From the NCBI GenBank assembly GCA_038317345.1, contig JBBQBH010000018.1:1-49459 (forward strand): 49,459 nt of DNA, given 5' to 3'. Below, one piece after another: positions 41,475-49,003 of the stretch. Every line of letters starts with the position of its first letter. Position 1 is the stretch's first letter. Made by a program: the position numbers and the translations under genes. This DNA is from Mayfieldus sp038317345 (GTDB lineage Bacteria; Actinomycetota; Thermoleophilia; Solirubrobacterales; 70-9). The notes under the pieces were generated by a model that was given only the letters and a program-made list of their open reading frames with translations, made no database searches and had not been told where the DNA came from.

Positions 41475-42419
41475 ATGGCCGAGCAGCCGACACCCGCCTC
41501 GGTGGAGGAGGTAAAGGAAGCGCTGGCGCGCGTCTCCTACCTCGCCGATGAGCCGGCCGCCCTGGTCTCGTTCCTGGCCCAGCGGCTCGACAAGCCGATC
41601 CTGGTCGAGGGCCCGGCCGGCGTCGGCAAGACCGAGCTGGCGAAGGCGCTCTCCCGAGCCAGCGGCCGCGAACTGGTGCGGCTGCAGTGCTACGAGGGCC
41701 TCGACGAGGCGAAGGCGCTGTATGAGTGGAACTACCGAAAGCAACTGCTGCGTATCCAGGCCGAGACAGTCAGTGACCGCGGCCCGCCCGGAAGCGGAGC
41801 TGAGGACCTGCCGCAAAGTTGGGATTCGGTGCACGAGGACATCTTCGGCGAGGAGTTCCTGCTCACACGCCCGCTGATGACCGCGATCTCCTCGCCGGAC
41901 CCTGTGGTGCTGCTGATCGATGAGGTCGACAAGACCGACCAGGAGTTCGAGGCGATGCTGCTCGAGCTGCTCTCCGACTTTCAGATCTCGATTCCCGAGC
42001 TGGGCCAGATCTCGGCGCGCACGATGCCGATCGTCGTGCTCACCTCCAACAACTCGCGCGAGCTGACCGAGGCGCTGAAGCGACGCTGCCTGTATCTGTG
42101 GCTCGACTACCCCGAGCTCGAGCGCGAGATGGAGATCGTGCGCCTGCACACGCCCGAGATCGACGAGAAGCTGGCGCGGCGGCTGGTCGAGGTCGTACAC
42201 ATGATCCGCCAGCTCGACCTCAAGAAACCGCCCTCGATCGCCGAATCGATCGACTGGGCGCGCACCCTGCTGCTGTTGGGCGCCGAGGACATCGATCGCG
42301 AGGTCTTCGAGAAGTCAATTTCGATTCTGGTGAAGCACAGGACGGATATCGACGTGGTTTCCGAGCGGGTTGGGGTGAAGCTGGGGGAAGCACCAGCGGA
42401 AGAAGTCGCTAGTCGCTAG
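41475..42419 (+). CDS. MoxR-family AAA+ ATPase
   Basis: 314 residues with Walker A G-P-A-G-V-G-K-T, Walker B L-L-I-D-E-V-D-K, sensor 1 T-S-N-N-S and the arginine finger region L-K-R-R-C-L-Y. MoxR ATPases act with VWA-domain partners to assemble or activate enzymes; the following gene encodes such a VWA protein (CoxD/CoxE-like pairing). The last residues, V-A-S-R and stop, are encoded by the heptamer repeat (AGTCGCT)n, so the native end was probably altered by the repeat. The start lies directly behind palindromic element 2. Confidence 0.92.
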   Translation: MAEQPTPASVEEVKEALARVSYLADEPAALVSFLAQRLDKPILVEGPAGVGKTELAKALSRASGRELVRLQCYEGLDEAKALYEWNYRKQLLRIQAETVSDRGPPGSGAEDLPQSWDSVHEDIFGEEFLLTRPLMTAISSPDPVVLLIDEVDKTDQEFEAMLLELLSDFQISIPELGQISARTMPIVVLTSNNSRELTEALKRRCLYLWLDYPELEREMEIVRLHTPEIDEKLARRLVEVVHMIRQLDLKKPPSIAESIDWARTLLLLGAEDIDREVFEKSISILVKHRTDIDVVSERVGVKLGEAPAEEVASR

Positions 42420-42431
42420 TCGCTGGTCGCT
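42404..42431 (+). repeat. heptamer repeat (AGTCGCT)3 GGTCGCT
   Basis: Four units of 7 bp, the last with one change. The first two units supply the last codons and the TAG of the MoxR gene. A second array of the same heptamer lies at 47759-47793. Confidence 0.9.
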
Positions 42432-42452
42432 CGAGCTAACGTCGAACTTGAA

Positions 42453-42483
42453 CCCCGAGCGACTAGAGACGAGAGACGAGCGA
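42453..42483 (-). repeat. reverse-oriented heptamer-derived segment
   Basis: On the plus strand it begins CCCCGAGCGACTAGAG and ends GACGAGCGAC, so it holds the reverse complement of AGTCGCTCGGGG. It can pair with the array at 42404-42431, forming a hairpin between the moxR and VWA genes. It sits just before TTG 42489. Confidence 0.7.
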
Positions 42484-42488
42484 CGGAC

Positions 42489-43889
42489 TTGAACGGCACT
42501 CCCTACGGCCCGAAGCTGGATAGCGGCCCCGACGGGCTCGCCGCCAAGCTCTTGGTCTTCTGCGAAGAACTGAGGCGCGAAGGCGTGGCCGTCGGCACCT
42601 CGGAGATCCTCGACGCCTTCGCGGCGCTCGATCAGGTGCCGTGGACCGTCCACGACGACTTTCGCGAGGCGCTGGCGGCGACGATCGCGAAGTCGCAGGA
42701 GGACCGCCGCGTCTTCGAGCTGCTCTTCGACCGCTATTTCTTCCGCGCCGCCGAGGCCGAGGCGGTACAGCGGGGGATCGGAGAGGGCGAGCAGCGCCAC
42801 CAAGGCGGCGAACGACTCGACATCGACGAGCTGCGCGACTCGGTGCGACAGGCGATCGTGGACGGCAACGACGGAGACATGCGCGATCTGGCGCGCCTGG
42901 CAATCGCCGCCTTCGGCCGGCAAGGCGAGGGCTCGGGCGTGATCGGCGTCGACGTGCAGCGGATCCGCCGCACGCTCGGCCTCTCGGCGGGCGCTCAACC
43001 CGCAGACGAGGACGGCGACCAATTGGAGATCGACCGCGAGCAGCTCAACCGCTTCGAGCGCCACCTGCGGCGGGAGTTGGAACGGGCGCTGATCGAGCGC
43101 ACCGAGGCGCTTCCCCCTTCCCGTCCACTCGCGGAGCTGGACCGGGCGCTGCCCACCAGCCCCGCCCAGGACCTTGCGGCCGTGCATCGTGCGGTCGCGC
43201 AGATGAAACGGCGCCTGGCGACGCTCGGCCACGAACAACGGGGCCGGCGCCGTGGGCAGGTGGTAGACGTGCGGCGCACGATGCGCGCCTCGCTGGAGAC
43301 CGGGGGTGTGCCACTGCGCCTCCGTTACCGGCCGAAGCGTCCCCGGCGGCCCGAGATCTACGTCCTTTGCGACGTCTCGACCTCGGTCACCTCGGCCAGC
43401 GTCTTCTTCCTTTCGGTCCTGCATGCGCTGCACGACTCCTTCCGCAAGCTGCGCAGCTTCGTGTTCATCGAGCGGATCTCCGAGGTGACCGAGATCTTCG
43501 AGCACGAGCGCGACTTTCTGAACATCTCGCGACGCATATCGAGCGAGGGCGGGGTCGCCGACGTCTCCGGCTACACCGACTACGGACGGGTCTGGCTCGA
43601 ATTCCTGGACGAGATCTCCGACGAGCTTGACCCGCGTTCGACCGTGATCGTGCTGGGCGACGCGCGCACCAACGGCCGCGAGCCCCATGCCGATGCATTC
43701 GCCCAAGTAGCGGAGCGTGCCGGACGCATGTTCTGGCTAAACCCGGAGCCGAAGCTGTACTGGAACTACGGCGATTCGGTGATGTCCGCCTACGAGTCCT
43801 ACTGCGACGGCGCCTTCGAGTGCTGGACCACCCGGCACCTGGAATCGTTCGTCAACGTGGTCGCCGGCGGCGTGCAATCAACAGAGTGA
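42489..43889 (+). CDS. VWA-domain protein (CoxE-like) partner of the MoxR ATPase
   Basis: 466 residues from TTG 42489. The first 280 residues are helical and highly charged. The C-terminal VWA-type domain has a MIDAS D-V-S-T-S-V (D-x-S-x-S) and the later G-D-A-R-T-N-G. The order moxR then VWA matches the CoxD/CoxE pairs that insert metal cofactors. No carbon monoxide dehydrogenase or other client lies in this window, so the client is unknown. Its stop overlaps the next start (GTGA). Confidence 0.9.
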   Translation: MNGTPYGPKLDSGPDGLAAKLLVFCEELRREGVAVGTSEILDAFAALDQVPWTVHDDFREALAATIAKSQEDRRVFELLFDRYFFRAAEAEAVQRGIGEGEQRHQGGERLDIDELRDSVRQAIVDGNDGDMRDLARLAIAAFGRQGEGSGVIGVDVQRIRRTLGLSAGAQPADEDGDQLEIDREQLNRFERHLRRELERALIERTEALPPSRPLAELDRALPTSPAQDLAAVHRAVAQMKRRLATLGHEQRGRRRGQVVDVRRTMRASLETGGVPLRLRYRPKRPRRPEIYVLCDVSTSVTSASVFFLSVLHALHDSFRKLRSFVFIERISEVTEIFEHERDFLNISRRISSEGGVADVSGYTDYGRVWLEFLDEISDELDPRSTVIVLGDARTNGREPHADAFAQVAERAGRMFWLNPEPKLYWNYGDSVMSAYESYCDGAFECWTTRHLESFVNVVAGGVQSTE

Positions 43890-44551
43890 CGCGGGCGATC
43901 TTCGTACGCCACGGCGAGTCGGTCTCCAATGCGGATCCGGAGCTGGCGGCGCTTCCCCTCGACCAGGGAGATCGGCTCACCGATCTCGGCCGCCGCCAGT
44001 CGCTTGCGGCCGGGGAGGCGCTGCGGGCGCTCGAGCCCACTTCCCTGATCAGCAGCCCGATGGGCAGGGCAAGGGAGACGGCCGAGTTGATCAGCGAGCG
44101 CCTCGGCATGGCCGTGCACGAACTGCCCTACATCTCGGAGCTGCGCGAGTCGCGCGACTACGCCTCGATGACCCCGGAGGAGCAGAAGCTGCGCCGCTGG
44201 TCAGTCTGGATGGTCGAGCACGGCGACGACCCCGGCTTCTCCTGGCATGGCGGAGAGACATTCGAGGAGGTGCGCGGACGGGTGCGGAGGCTGAAGGACG
44301 AGCTGGAGCGCGAATACAGCGACCAGCGCCCGCTGATCGTCACCCACGGCCTCTTCCTGCGCTTCTTCCTCTTCGACTCGTTGCTCGGCGACGACTTCGG
44401 GCCCAACCTGGCGGGAAGGCTCTGGTACGTGCGCTCGGTGAATTGCGGGGTGAGCGTCTTCGAGCAGGGCGAGCGCTGGCACCCGGCCGACGCCGACACT
44501 CCCGGCTGGAGCTGCGTCAGCTGGATGTCGCGGCCGTGGGACCCGCCCTAG
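43886..44551 (+). CDS. histidine phosphatase (phosphoglycerate mutase-like)
   Basis: 221 residues from GTG 43886, overlapping the VWA gene stop by four bases. The catalytic R-H-G-E-S is at residues 9-13, the second active His in T-H-G-L-F, and the acidic catalytic residue probably in S-E-L-R-E-S. Members dephosphorylate many small molecules or proteins; no substrate can be named. The last 4 bases overlap the end of the convergent Rrf2 gene. Confidence 0.9.
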   Translation: MTRAIFVRHGESVSNADPELAALPLDQGDRLTDLGRRQSLAAGEALRALEPTSLISSPMGRARETAELISERLGMAVHELPYISELRESRDYASMTPEEQKLRRWSVWMVEHGDDPGFSWHGGETFEEVRGRVRRLKDELEREYSDQRPLIVTHGLFLRFFLFDSLLGDDFGPNLAGRLWYVRSVNCGVSVFEQGERWHPADADTPGWSCVSWMSRPWDPP

Positions 44552-45003
44552 CGGTGTTCCCAGGCGTCAGGCGAGGCGGCGAGGCGCTTGACGGCCTTCG
44601 GCAGCTTGCCTGAGGTGACATCGGCGATGGTCGTGTGCTCGAGTACGGCGCGCAGGTTGGCCCGCACCGCAATCCAGACCTCGACCAGGTGCTCGGCCTT
44701 GCCCCGGTAGTGAACCGACTCGGGGGGCGCCGACTGCACATTGGCGATCGGCCCCTCGACGGCGCGGATCACGTCGGCGATGGTGATCTCCTCGGGCGGG
44801 CGGGCGAGCCAGTAGCCGCCCTTGGCGCCGCGTCGTGCCCGCACGATGCCCGCGTGCTTGAGCTCGAGCAGGATGTGCTCGAGGAACTGCAAGGGGATGT
44901 CCTGGGCCTCCGCGAGACGCTCGCCCTTCACCGGGCCGTCCTCGACGGCGGCCAGCTCGGCTGCGGCGCGCACCGCGTAGTCCGCTTTGGCTGAAACCCG
45001 CAT
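44548..45003 (-). CDS. Rrf2-family transcriptional regulator without cluster cysteines
   Basis: 151 residues with the Rrf2 winged-helix start (A-D-Y-A-V-R-A-A-A-E-L-A) and the G-A-K-G-G-Y-W-L-A-R-P wing. There is no Cys anywhere in the protein, so it cannot hold an iron-sulfur cluster as IscR or NsrR do. CymR-type members, which respond to sulfur status through a partner, also lack the cluster. It stands 20 bases after the TauE-type exporter gene on the same strand, which fits sulfur control, but this is inference. Confidence 0.88.
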   Translation of the reverse strand: MRVSAKADYAVRAAAELAAVEDGPVKGERLAEAQDIPLQFLEHILLELKHAGIVRARRGAKGGYWLARPPEEITIADVIRAVEGPIANVQSAPPESVHYRGKAEHLVEVWIAVRANLRAVLEHTTIADVTSGKLPKAVKRLAASPDAWEHR

Positions 45004-45023
45004 GGGGGCAAGTTAATCAGGCG

Positions 45024-45950
45024 CTAGCCGCTCAGCCCCGGCCTCAGGCCCTCGGCTTGCCTGCGAGCCTCGCGGCGCTGCTGACGCCGGCGGTACCAGC
45101 GCGGGCCCCACAGCACCGAGCTGAACCCGACCGCCGCAACCCCGGCAGCGATCGGCCAGAGGGTCGGGTCGCCCTTCTGGATCGTGACGATGCCCGAACC
45201 GACCAGCACCAGCCCCAGCGCGGTTCGCAGAAATCCCTGCGGTGCCCTCCCCGACAGCGCAGCGCCGATGACCACGCCGGGCACCGAGCCGATCAGGATG
45301 TTGGCGGCCAGCGTGAAGTCGACGTTGCCGCCGACCCAGTGGGCGAGGCCGGCCGCCCAGAGCAGGATCGCGGCGTGAAAGATGTCGGTCCCCACCACCC
45401 GGCGCGGTGTGAGCCGGAAGACCGCGATCAGCAGGATCGCGATCACCGTGCCGGAGCCGGCCGAGGTGATTCCGATCACGAAGCCGGTCGTTGCGCCGAT
45501 CGTCACCGCGGCGATCTTGTGGCGGCGCTGGATCTCGAAGTCGTCGCGCTCTTCGATCAGGTTGCTGAGGATCAGCGCCCTGGCGAGGGTGATGATGCCG
45601 ACCATCAGCAGGGTGCCCCCGAGCAACGCGTAGACGACCGAGTTGAGCTGGTCCTCTCCCAGATGGTCCTTGAGGATCGAGATCGCCCAGACGCCGAGGA
45701 TTGCGGCGGGAACGCTGCCGGCCGCAAGCCAGAAGGTGAGACCGAGGTTGACCGTCTTCATGCGGAAGTGCCGCCAGGCGCCGACGGTCTTGGTGATCGC
45801 CGAGTAGAAGATGTCGGTGCCGATCGCGGTCGTCGGCTGGATGCCGAAGACGAGGATCAGCATCGGGGTCATCAGCGATCCGCCGCCCATCCCGGTCATG
45901 CCGACGAGCACGCCGATGCCTAGTCCGAAGACGATGATTGCCGGGTCCAT
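45024..45950 (-). CDS. TauE/SafE-family sulfite or organosulfur exporter
   Basis: 308 residues with about eight membrane segments in two repeats. The first repeat has the family glycine pattern G-M-T-G-M-G-G-G-S-L-M-T-P and G-T-D-I-F; the second has I-T-S-A-G-S-G-T-V and again G-T-D-I-F. Start ATG 45950 follows an AAGGA. The protein likely moves sulfite or a sulfonate across the membrane. It is followed by an Rrf2 gene, which may regulate it. Confidence 0.9.
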   Translation of the reverse strand: MDPAIIVFGLGIGVLVGMTGMGGGSLMTPMLILVFGIQPTTAIGTDIFYSAITKTVGAWRHFRMKTVNLGLTFWLAAGSVPAAILGVWAISILKDHLGEDQLNSVVYALLGGTLLMVGIITLARALILSNLIEERDDFEIQRRHKIAAVTIGATTGFVIGITSAGSGTVIAILLIAVFRLTPRRVVGTDIFHAAILLWAAGLAHWVGGNVDFTLAANILIGSVPGVVIGAALSGRAPQGFLRTALGLVLVGSGIVTIQKGDPTLWPIAAGVAAVGFSSVLWGPRWYRRRQQRREARRQAEGLRPGLSG

Positions 45951-46033
45951 CGATCCTTCTGCCGGGTGACACTCCTTTGACGACCTTCTCGACTGCTTTC
46001 GTCAGGAGCGTGGCGAAAAGGGTAACAACGCCC

Positions 46034-46062
46034 TTATGTCCCCGCCCCCGTCCGTCTAGACT
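46034..46062 (+). promoter_or_regulatory. candidate promoter of the TPP-controlled operon
   Basis: TTATGT (46034-46039), 17 bases, TAGACT (46057-46062). Transcription would begin near 46069, just before the riboswitch. The -35 box is weak. Confidence 0.4.
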
Positions 46063-46071
46063 GGGAGACAC

Positions 46072-46174
46072 AACCCAGGGGGGCTCGCGGGAAGCGGGCT
46101 GAGATAGCGCCCCCGGCACGGAAGCCGCCCGGCGCTGACCCTCAGAACCTGTGCGGTAATGCGCGCGGAGGGAG
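46072..46174 (+). ncRNA. TPP (THI-element) riboswitch
   Basis: The conserved THI blocks occur in order: CTGAGA (46099-46104) after a GC hairpin, then ACCCTCAGAACCTG (46138-46151), and CGGTAATGCG with CGGAGGGAG at the 3' end. P1 would pair the first ACCC with the final GGG. The 3' strand of P1 includes the GGAGGGAG ribosome-binding site placed just before ATG 46176, so TPP binding should hide the start site (translational control). The genes behind it form an ABC importer. Confidence 0.93.
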
Positions 46175-46175
46175 C

Positions 46176-47000
46176 ATGTTGACCAGGACCGGGGCTCCCA
46201 CCAAGGAGCCCCTTTCAATCGCTACGAACGGCGCCCCGCCAGACGCGGGGGAGGTCCGCATCGCGGCGGTCGAGCACGCGTTTGCACAGCTGCAGGTCCT
46301 CGCCGGCCTCAGCCTGCGGGCCGCCCCGCACGAGGTGCTGGGGATCGTCGGGCCCTCCGGTTGCGGCAAGTCGACCCTGCTGGAGATGATCGCCGGACTG
46401 CGCGAGCCCGATGCGGGGACGATCGCGATTGGCACCGCAGCCGAGCCGAGCGAGCGCCTCGCGCGCTGCGCCTACCTGCCCCAGCGCGACCTGCTGCTCC
46501 CCTGGTACTCGGCGATCGACAACGCCGGCCTCGCCCTGCGCAACCGCGGCGTCGGCAAGGCGGAAGCCCGCCGCCAAGCAGGGCAGCTATTCCAGCGCTT
46601 CGGGCTGCAGGGGTTCGAGCGCAGCCGACCCTCGGAGCTGTCGGGGGGGATGCGCCAGCGGGTCGCCTTCCTGCGCACGCTAATCGCCGGCAAGCCGGTG
46701 CTGCTGCTCGACGAGCCGTTCGCCTCCCTCGACGCGATCACCCGCGGCGAGATGCAGGCCTGGCTTGCCGGGGCTCTGGCGACCGAACCGCGCACGGTGG
46801 TACTCGTCACCCACGACGTCGAGGAGGCCCTCTACCTGAGCGATCGCGTGGCGGTGCTCTCAACCCGTCCCGGGCGGCTGGTCTCCGAGCTGACTCCCTT
46901 CGCATCGCGGGCCTCCGACCGCGACGCGGCGATCACGACGCCGGAGTTCGGCGCGCTTCGCGCCGAGGCGATGCAAGCCCTGCGCGAGGGATCGCGATGA
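46176..47000 (+). CDS. thiZ: ABC transporter ATP-binding protein, probable thiamine-precursor importer
   Basis: 274 residues with Walker A G-P-S-G-C-G-K-S-T, signature L-S-G-G-M-R-Q-R, Walker B L-L-L-D-E-P-F-A-S-L-D and a switch His in V-T-H-D-V-E-E-A. This is the nitrate/sulfonate/taurine subfamily, which also includes ThiZ-type precursor importers. The TPP riboswitch directly upstream makes a pyrimidine precursor of thiamine (HMP or formylaminopyrimidine) the likely cargo. The first 25 residues are low in similarity to relatives. The next gene overlaps by ATGA. Confidence 0.88.
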   Translation: MLTRTGAPTKEPLSIATNGAPPDAGEVRIAAVEHAFAQLQVLAGLSLRAAPHEVLGIVGPSGCGKSTLLEMIAGLREPDAGTIAIGTAAEPSERLARCAYLPQRDLLLPWYSAIDNAGLALRNRGVGKAEARRQAGQLFQRFGLQGFERSRPSELSGGMRQRVAFLRTLIAGKPVLLLDEPFASLDAITRGEMQAWLAGALATEPRTVVLVTHDVEEALYLSDRVAVLSTRPGRLVSELTPFASRASDRDAAITTPEFGALRAEAMQALREGSR

Positions 47001-47749
47001 GGCGCTACCTGCTCCCCGCCGCGGTCCTGGTGGCGCTGGTCGGGGCCTGGCAGCTGGCCACCAGCACCGGCCTGCTCGCCAACGTCCTCAACCTCCAGGA
47101 CTTCCTCGTTCCATCCCCGAGCGAGATCGCGAAAACGCTTTGGGAAGACCACTCGCTGCTCGCCGACAACGCGTGGGTAACCCTGAAGGAGATATTGCTC
47201 GGCTTCGGATGCGCGCTGGTCGCCGGATTGGCGTTCGCCGTCGGGCTTCACCTGTCGGAGACGCTGCGGCGTGCGTTCTACCCCCTGATCGTCGCCTCGC
47301 AGACGATTCCGATCATCGCCGTGGCGCCGATCCTGGTCGTCTGGTTCGGGTTTGGTATCGGGCCGAAGCTGGCGATCATCGCGCTGATCTGCTTTTTCCC
47401 GATCACCGTGAACACGCTCGACGGCCTGCGCTCCGTCGACCCCGACGCGGTGAAGATGATGCGCACGCTGGACGCGAGTCGCTGGGCGATCCTGAGGCGG
47501 GTCGAGTCGCCCACCGCCCTGCCGTACGCATTCAGCGGCGCCAAGATCGCGGTCGCCGTCGCCGTGATCGGTGCGGTGTTCGGAGAGTGGGCGGGCTCCT
47601 CGTCCGGACTCGGGTATCTGATGCAACTCGACAACGCAGCGCTGAATACGCCGCGGCTTTGGGCGTCGGTGACAGTGCTCTCCGCGATGGCGATCCTGCT
47701 GTTCGCGCTGCTGGCGTTGCTGGAGCGCAAGGTGGTGACGTGGCGATAA
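46997..47749 (+). CDS. thiX: ABC transporter permease of the thiamine-precursor importer
   Basis: 250 residues from ATG 46997, coupled to the ATPase stop. There are about six membrane helices with the conserved E-x3-G-x9 coupling loop (around F-F-P-I-T-V-N-T-L-D-G-L). This is the BPD_transp_1 family as in SsuC/ThiX. Its stop is followed at once by an (AGTCGCT)5 array that separates it from the binding-protein gene. Confidence 0.88.
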   Translation: MRRYLLPAAVLVALVGAWQLATSTGLLANVLNLQDFLVPSPSEIAKTLWEDHSLLADNAWVTLKEILLGFGCALVAGLAFAVGLHLSETLRRAFYPLIVASQTIPIIAVAPILVVWFGFGIGPKLAIIALICFFPITVNTLDGLRSVDPDAVKMMRTLDASRWAILRRVESPTALPYAFSGAKIAVAVAVIGAVFGEWAGSSSGLGYLMQLDNAALNTPRLWASVTVLSAMAILLFALLALLERKVVTWR

Positions 47750-47758
47750 CGGATAGAA

Positions 47759-47793
47759 AGTCGCTAGTCGCTAGTCGCTAGTCGCTAGTCGCT
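47759..47793 (+). repeat. heptamer repeat (AGTCGCT)5
   Basis: Five exact 7-bp units, then CGGG. It is intergenic, ten bases after the permease stop and about 30 before the binding-protein start. It is the same unit as at 42404-42431. Confidence 0.92.
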
Positions 47794-47825
47794 CGGGCTT
47801 CAGCTCACGAGTCTGCAAGGCACAG

Positions 47826-48842
47826 ATGAAACGTACGATCAAACTCCTGATTGCGGCCACAGTGCTGTTCGCCGCGCTTGCACTGGCCGCCTGCGGAGAG
47901 AAGCCCGAGAACCTCAACGGCCAGCCGCAGCCGTTCAGCCTCACGCTCGACTTCTACCCCAACCCCGACCACGTCGGGATCTACGAGGCGCAGAAGCTCG
48001 GCTACTTCCGAGACGCAGGGCTCGACGTGACCATCAACTCCCCCACCGACCCCGCGGCCCCGATCAAGGAGGTCGCCGCCGGCCGGTCCGACCTGGCGAT
48101 CTCCTACGAGCCGGAGCTTCTGCTGGCGCGCGAACAGGGACTCGACGTGAAGGCGGTCGGCGCCCTCGTCGACCGCCCGCTGACCTCCCTGATCTGGCTC
48201 AAGAAGTCAGGCATCAAGCGGCTCGGGGATCTGCGCGGCAAGACGATCGCGACCGCCGGGATCCCCTACCAGAACGCCTTTCTGGAGACGATCCTGGCCC
48301 GTGCCAACCTGAAGCCGAGCGACGTGAAGACCGTCAACGTCGGCCTCAACCTGCTGCCGGCGATCCTCGGGGGCCGCGCCCAGGCGATGCTCGGCGGCTT
48401 CAGCAACGTCGAGGGGATCGACCTGAAGCTGCGCCACAAGGATCCGACCGTTACTCCCGTCGACCAGCTGGGCATCCCGACCTACGACGAGCTGATCTTC
48501 GTCGCGCAGGCGAGCAGGCTGAAGGACGATTCGGAGCCGATCCGCCTCTTCCTCGCCGCGATGGCCCGCGGCACCGCGGCGGCCGAGAAGGATCCCAAGG
48601 GCGCAACGCAGGCGCTATTGGAGCAGAACCACAACCTCGACCCGAAGCTCACGGCGGCCGAGGTCAAGGCGACCCTCCCAGTGCTGAGCCAGGCGAGCCT
48701 GAAGCGACCCTACGGCTATATGAACCAGGCCGAATGGCAACAGTTCATCGGCTGGATGCGGGACCACGGGCTGATCTTGTCGCTGCCCACCCCGCCCCAG
48801 GTGCTTACTGAGGAGCTTCTGCCTGGGTCCATTCCGGGTTAG
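47826..48842 (+). CDS. thiY: substrate-binding lipoprotein (NMT1/THI5-like), probable thiamine-precursor binding
   Basis: 338 residues with a lipobox L-A-A-C (Cys23) and the NMT1/THI5-type fold: L-D-F-Y-P-N-P-D-H-V-G-I-Y near the N-terminus is the strand that stacks on the pyrimidine ring in ThiY-like proteins. The riboswitch and ABC genes upstream support a pyrimidine thiamine precursor as ligand. Its stop codon is the first triplet of palindromic element 3, which probably also ends the transcript. Confidence 0.88.
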   Translation: MKRTIKLLIAATVLFAALALAACGEKPENLNGQPQPFSLTLDFYPNPDHVGIYEAQKLGYFRDAGLDVTINSPTDPAAPIKEVAAGRSDLAISYEPELLLAREQGLDVKAVGALVDRPLTSLIWLKKSGIKRLGDLRGKTIATAGIPYQNAFLETILARANLKPSDVKTVNVGLNLLPAILGGRAQAMLGGFSNVEGIDLKLRHKDPTVTPVDQLGIPTYDELIFVAQASRLKDDSEPIRLFLAAMARGTAAAEKDPKGATQALLEQNHNLDPKLTAAEVKATLPVLSQASLKRPYGYMNQAEWQQFIGWMRDHGLILSLPTPPQVLTEELLPGSIPG

Positions 48843-49003
48843 CGCCCCGTCCACCAACGCCCGCCCCGTTCTGGCGGCTGCAAGTCTTCGCCTGACTACG
48901 TCCTCAGTCGCCGGAATAGCGCTGCTATTCCGTCTCCCTGCGTCCTTGCCATGCTCGACTTTCGCTCGCTAGATCCGGGGCAGCATCGGCGAACGAGGCG
49001 CTA
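48840..49003. repeat. palindromic element 3 (about 164 bp) with 51-nt central module
   Basis: TAGCGCC (48840-48846) and GGCGCTA (48997-49003) close a long imperfect palindrome centred near 48922. The arms match in blocks such as GCCCCG and AAGTC, with one single-base bulge. The 51-nt core (48897-48947) has the same length and flanks as element 2 but a different hairpin: CGGAATAGC with GCTATTCCG. The changes preserve pairing. It lies between two convergent genes and contains the stop codons of both (48840-48842 and 48925-48927). Confidence 0.82.

Noticed and set aside
42404..42431. Heptamer array as a CRISPR
   Set aside because: Units are 7 bp and contiguous with no unique spacers.
46047..46062. 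GTCTAGAC palindrome before the TPP riboswitch as an operator
   Set aside because: Eight bases that overlap a plausible -10 box; chance occurrence is likely.
45013..46218. 401-residue minus-strand frame over the exporter and riboswitch
   Set aside because: It covers the TPP riboswitch and is a shifted copy of the exporter gene; composition is typical of a shadow.
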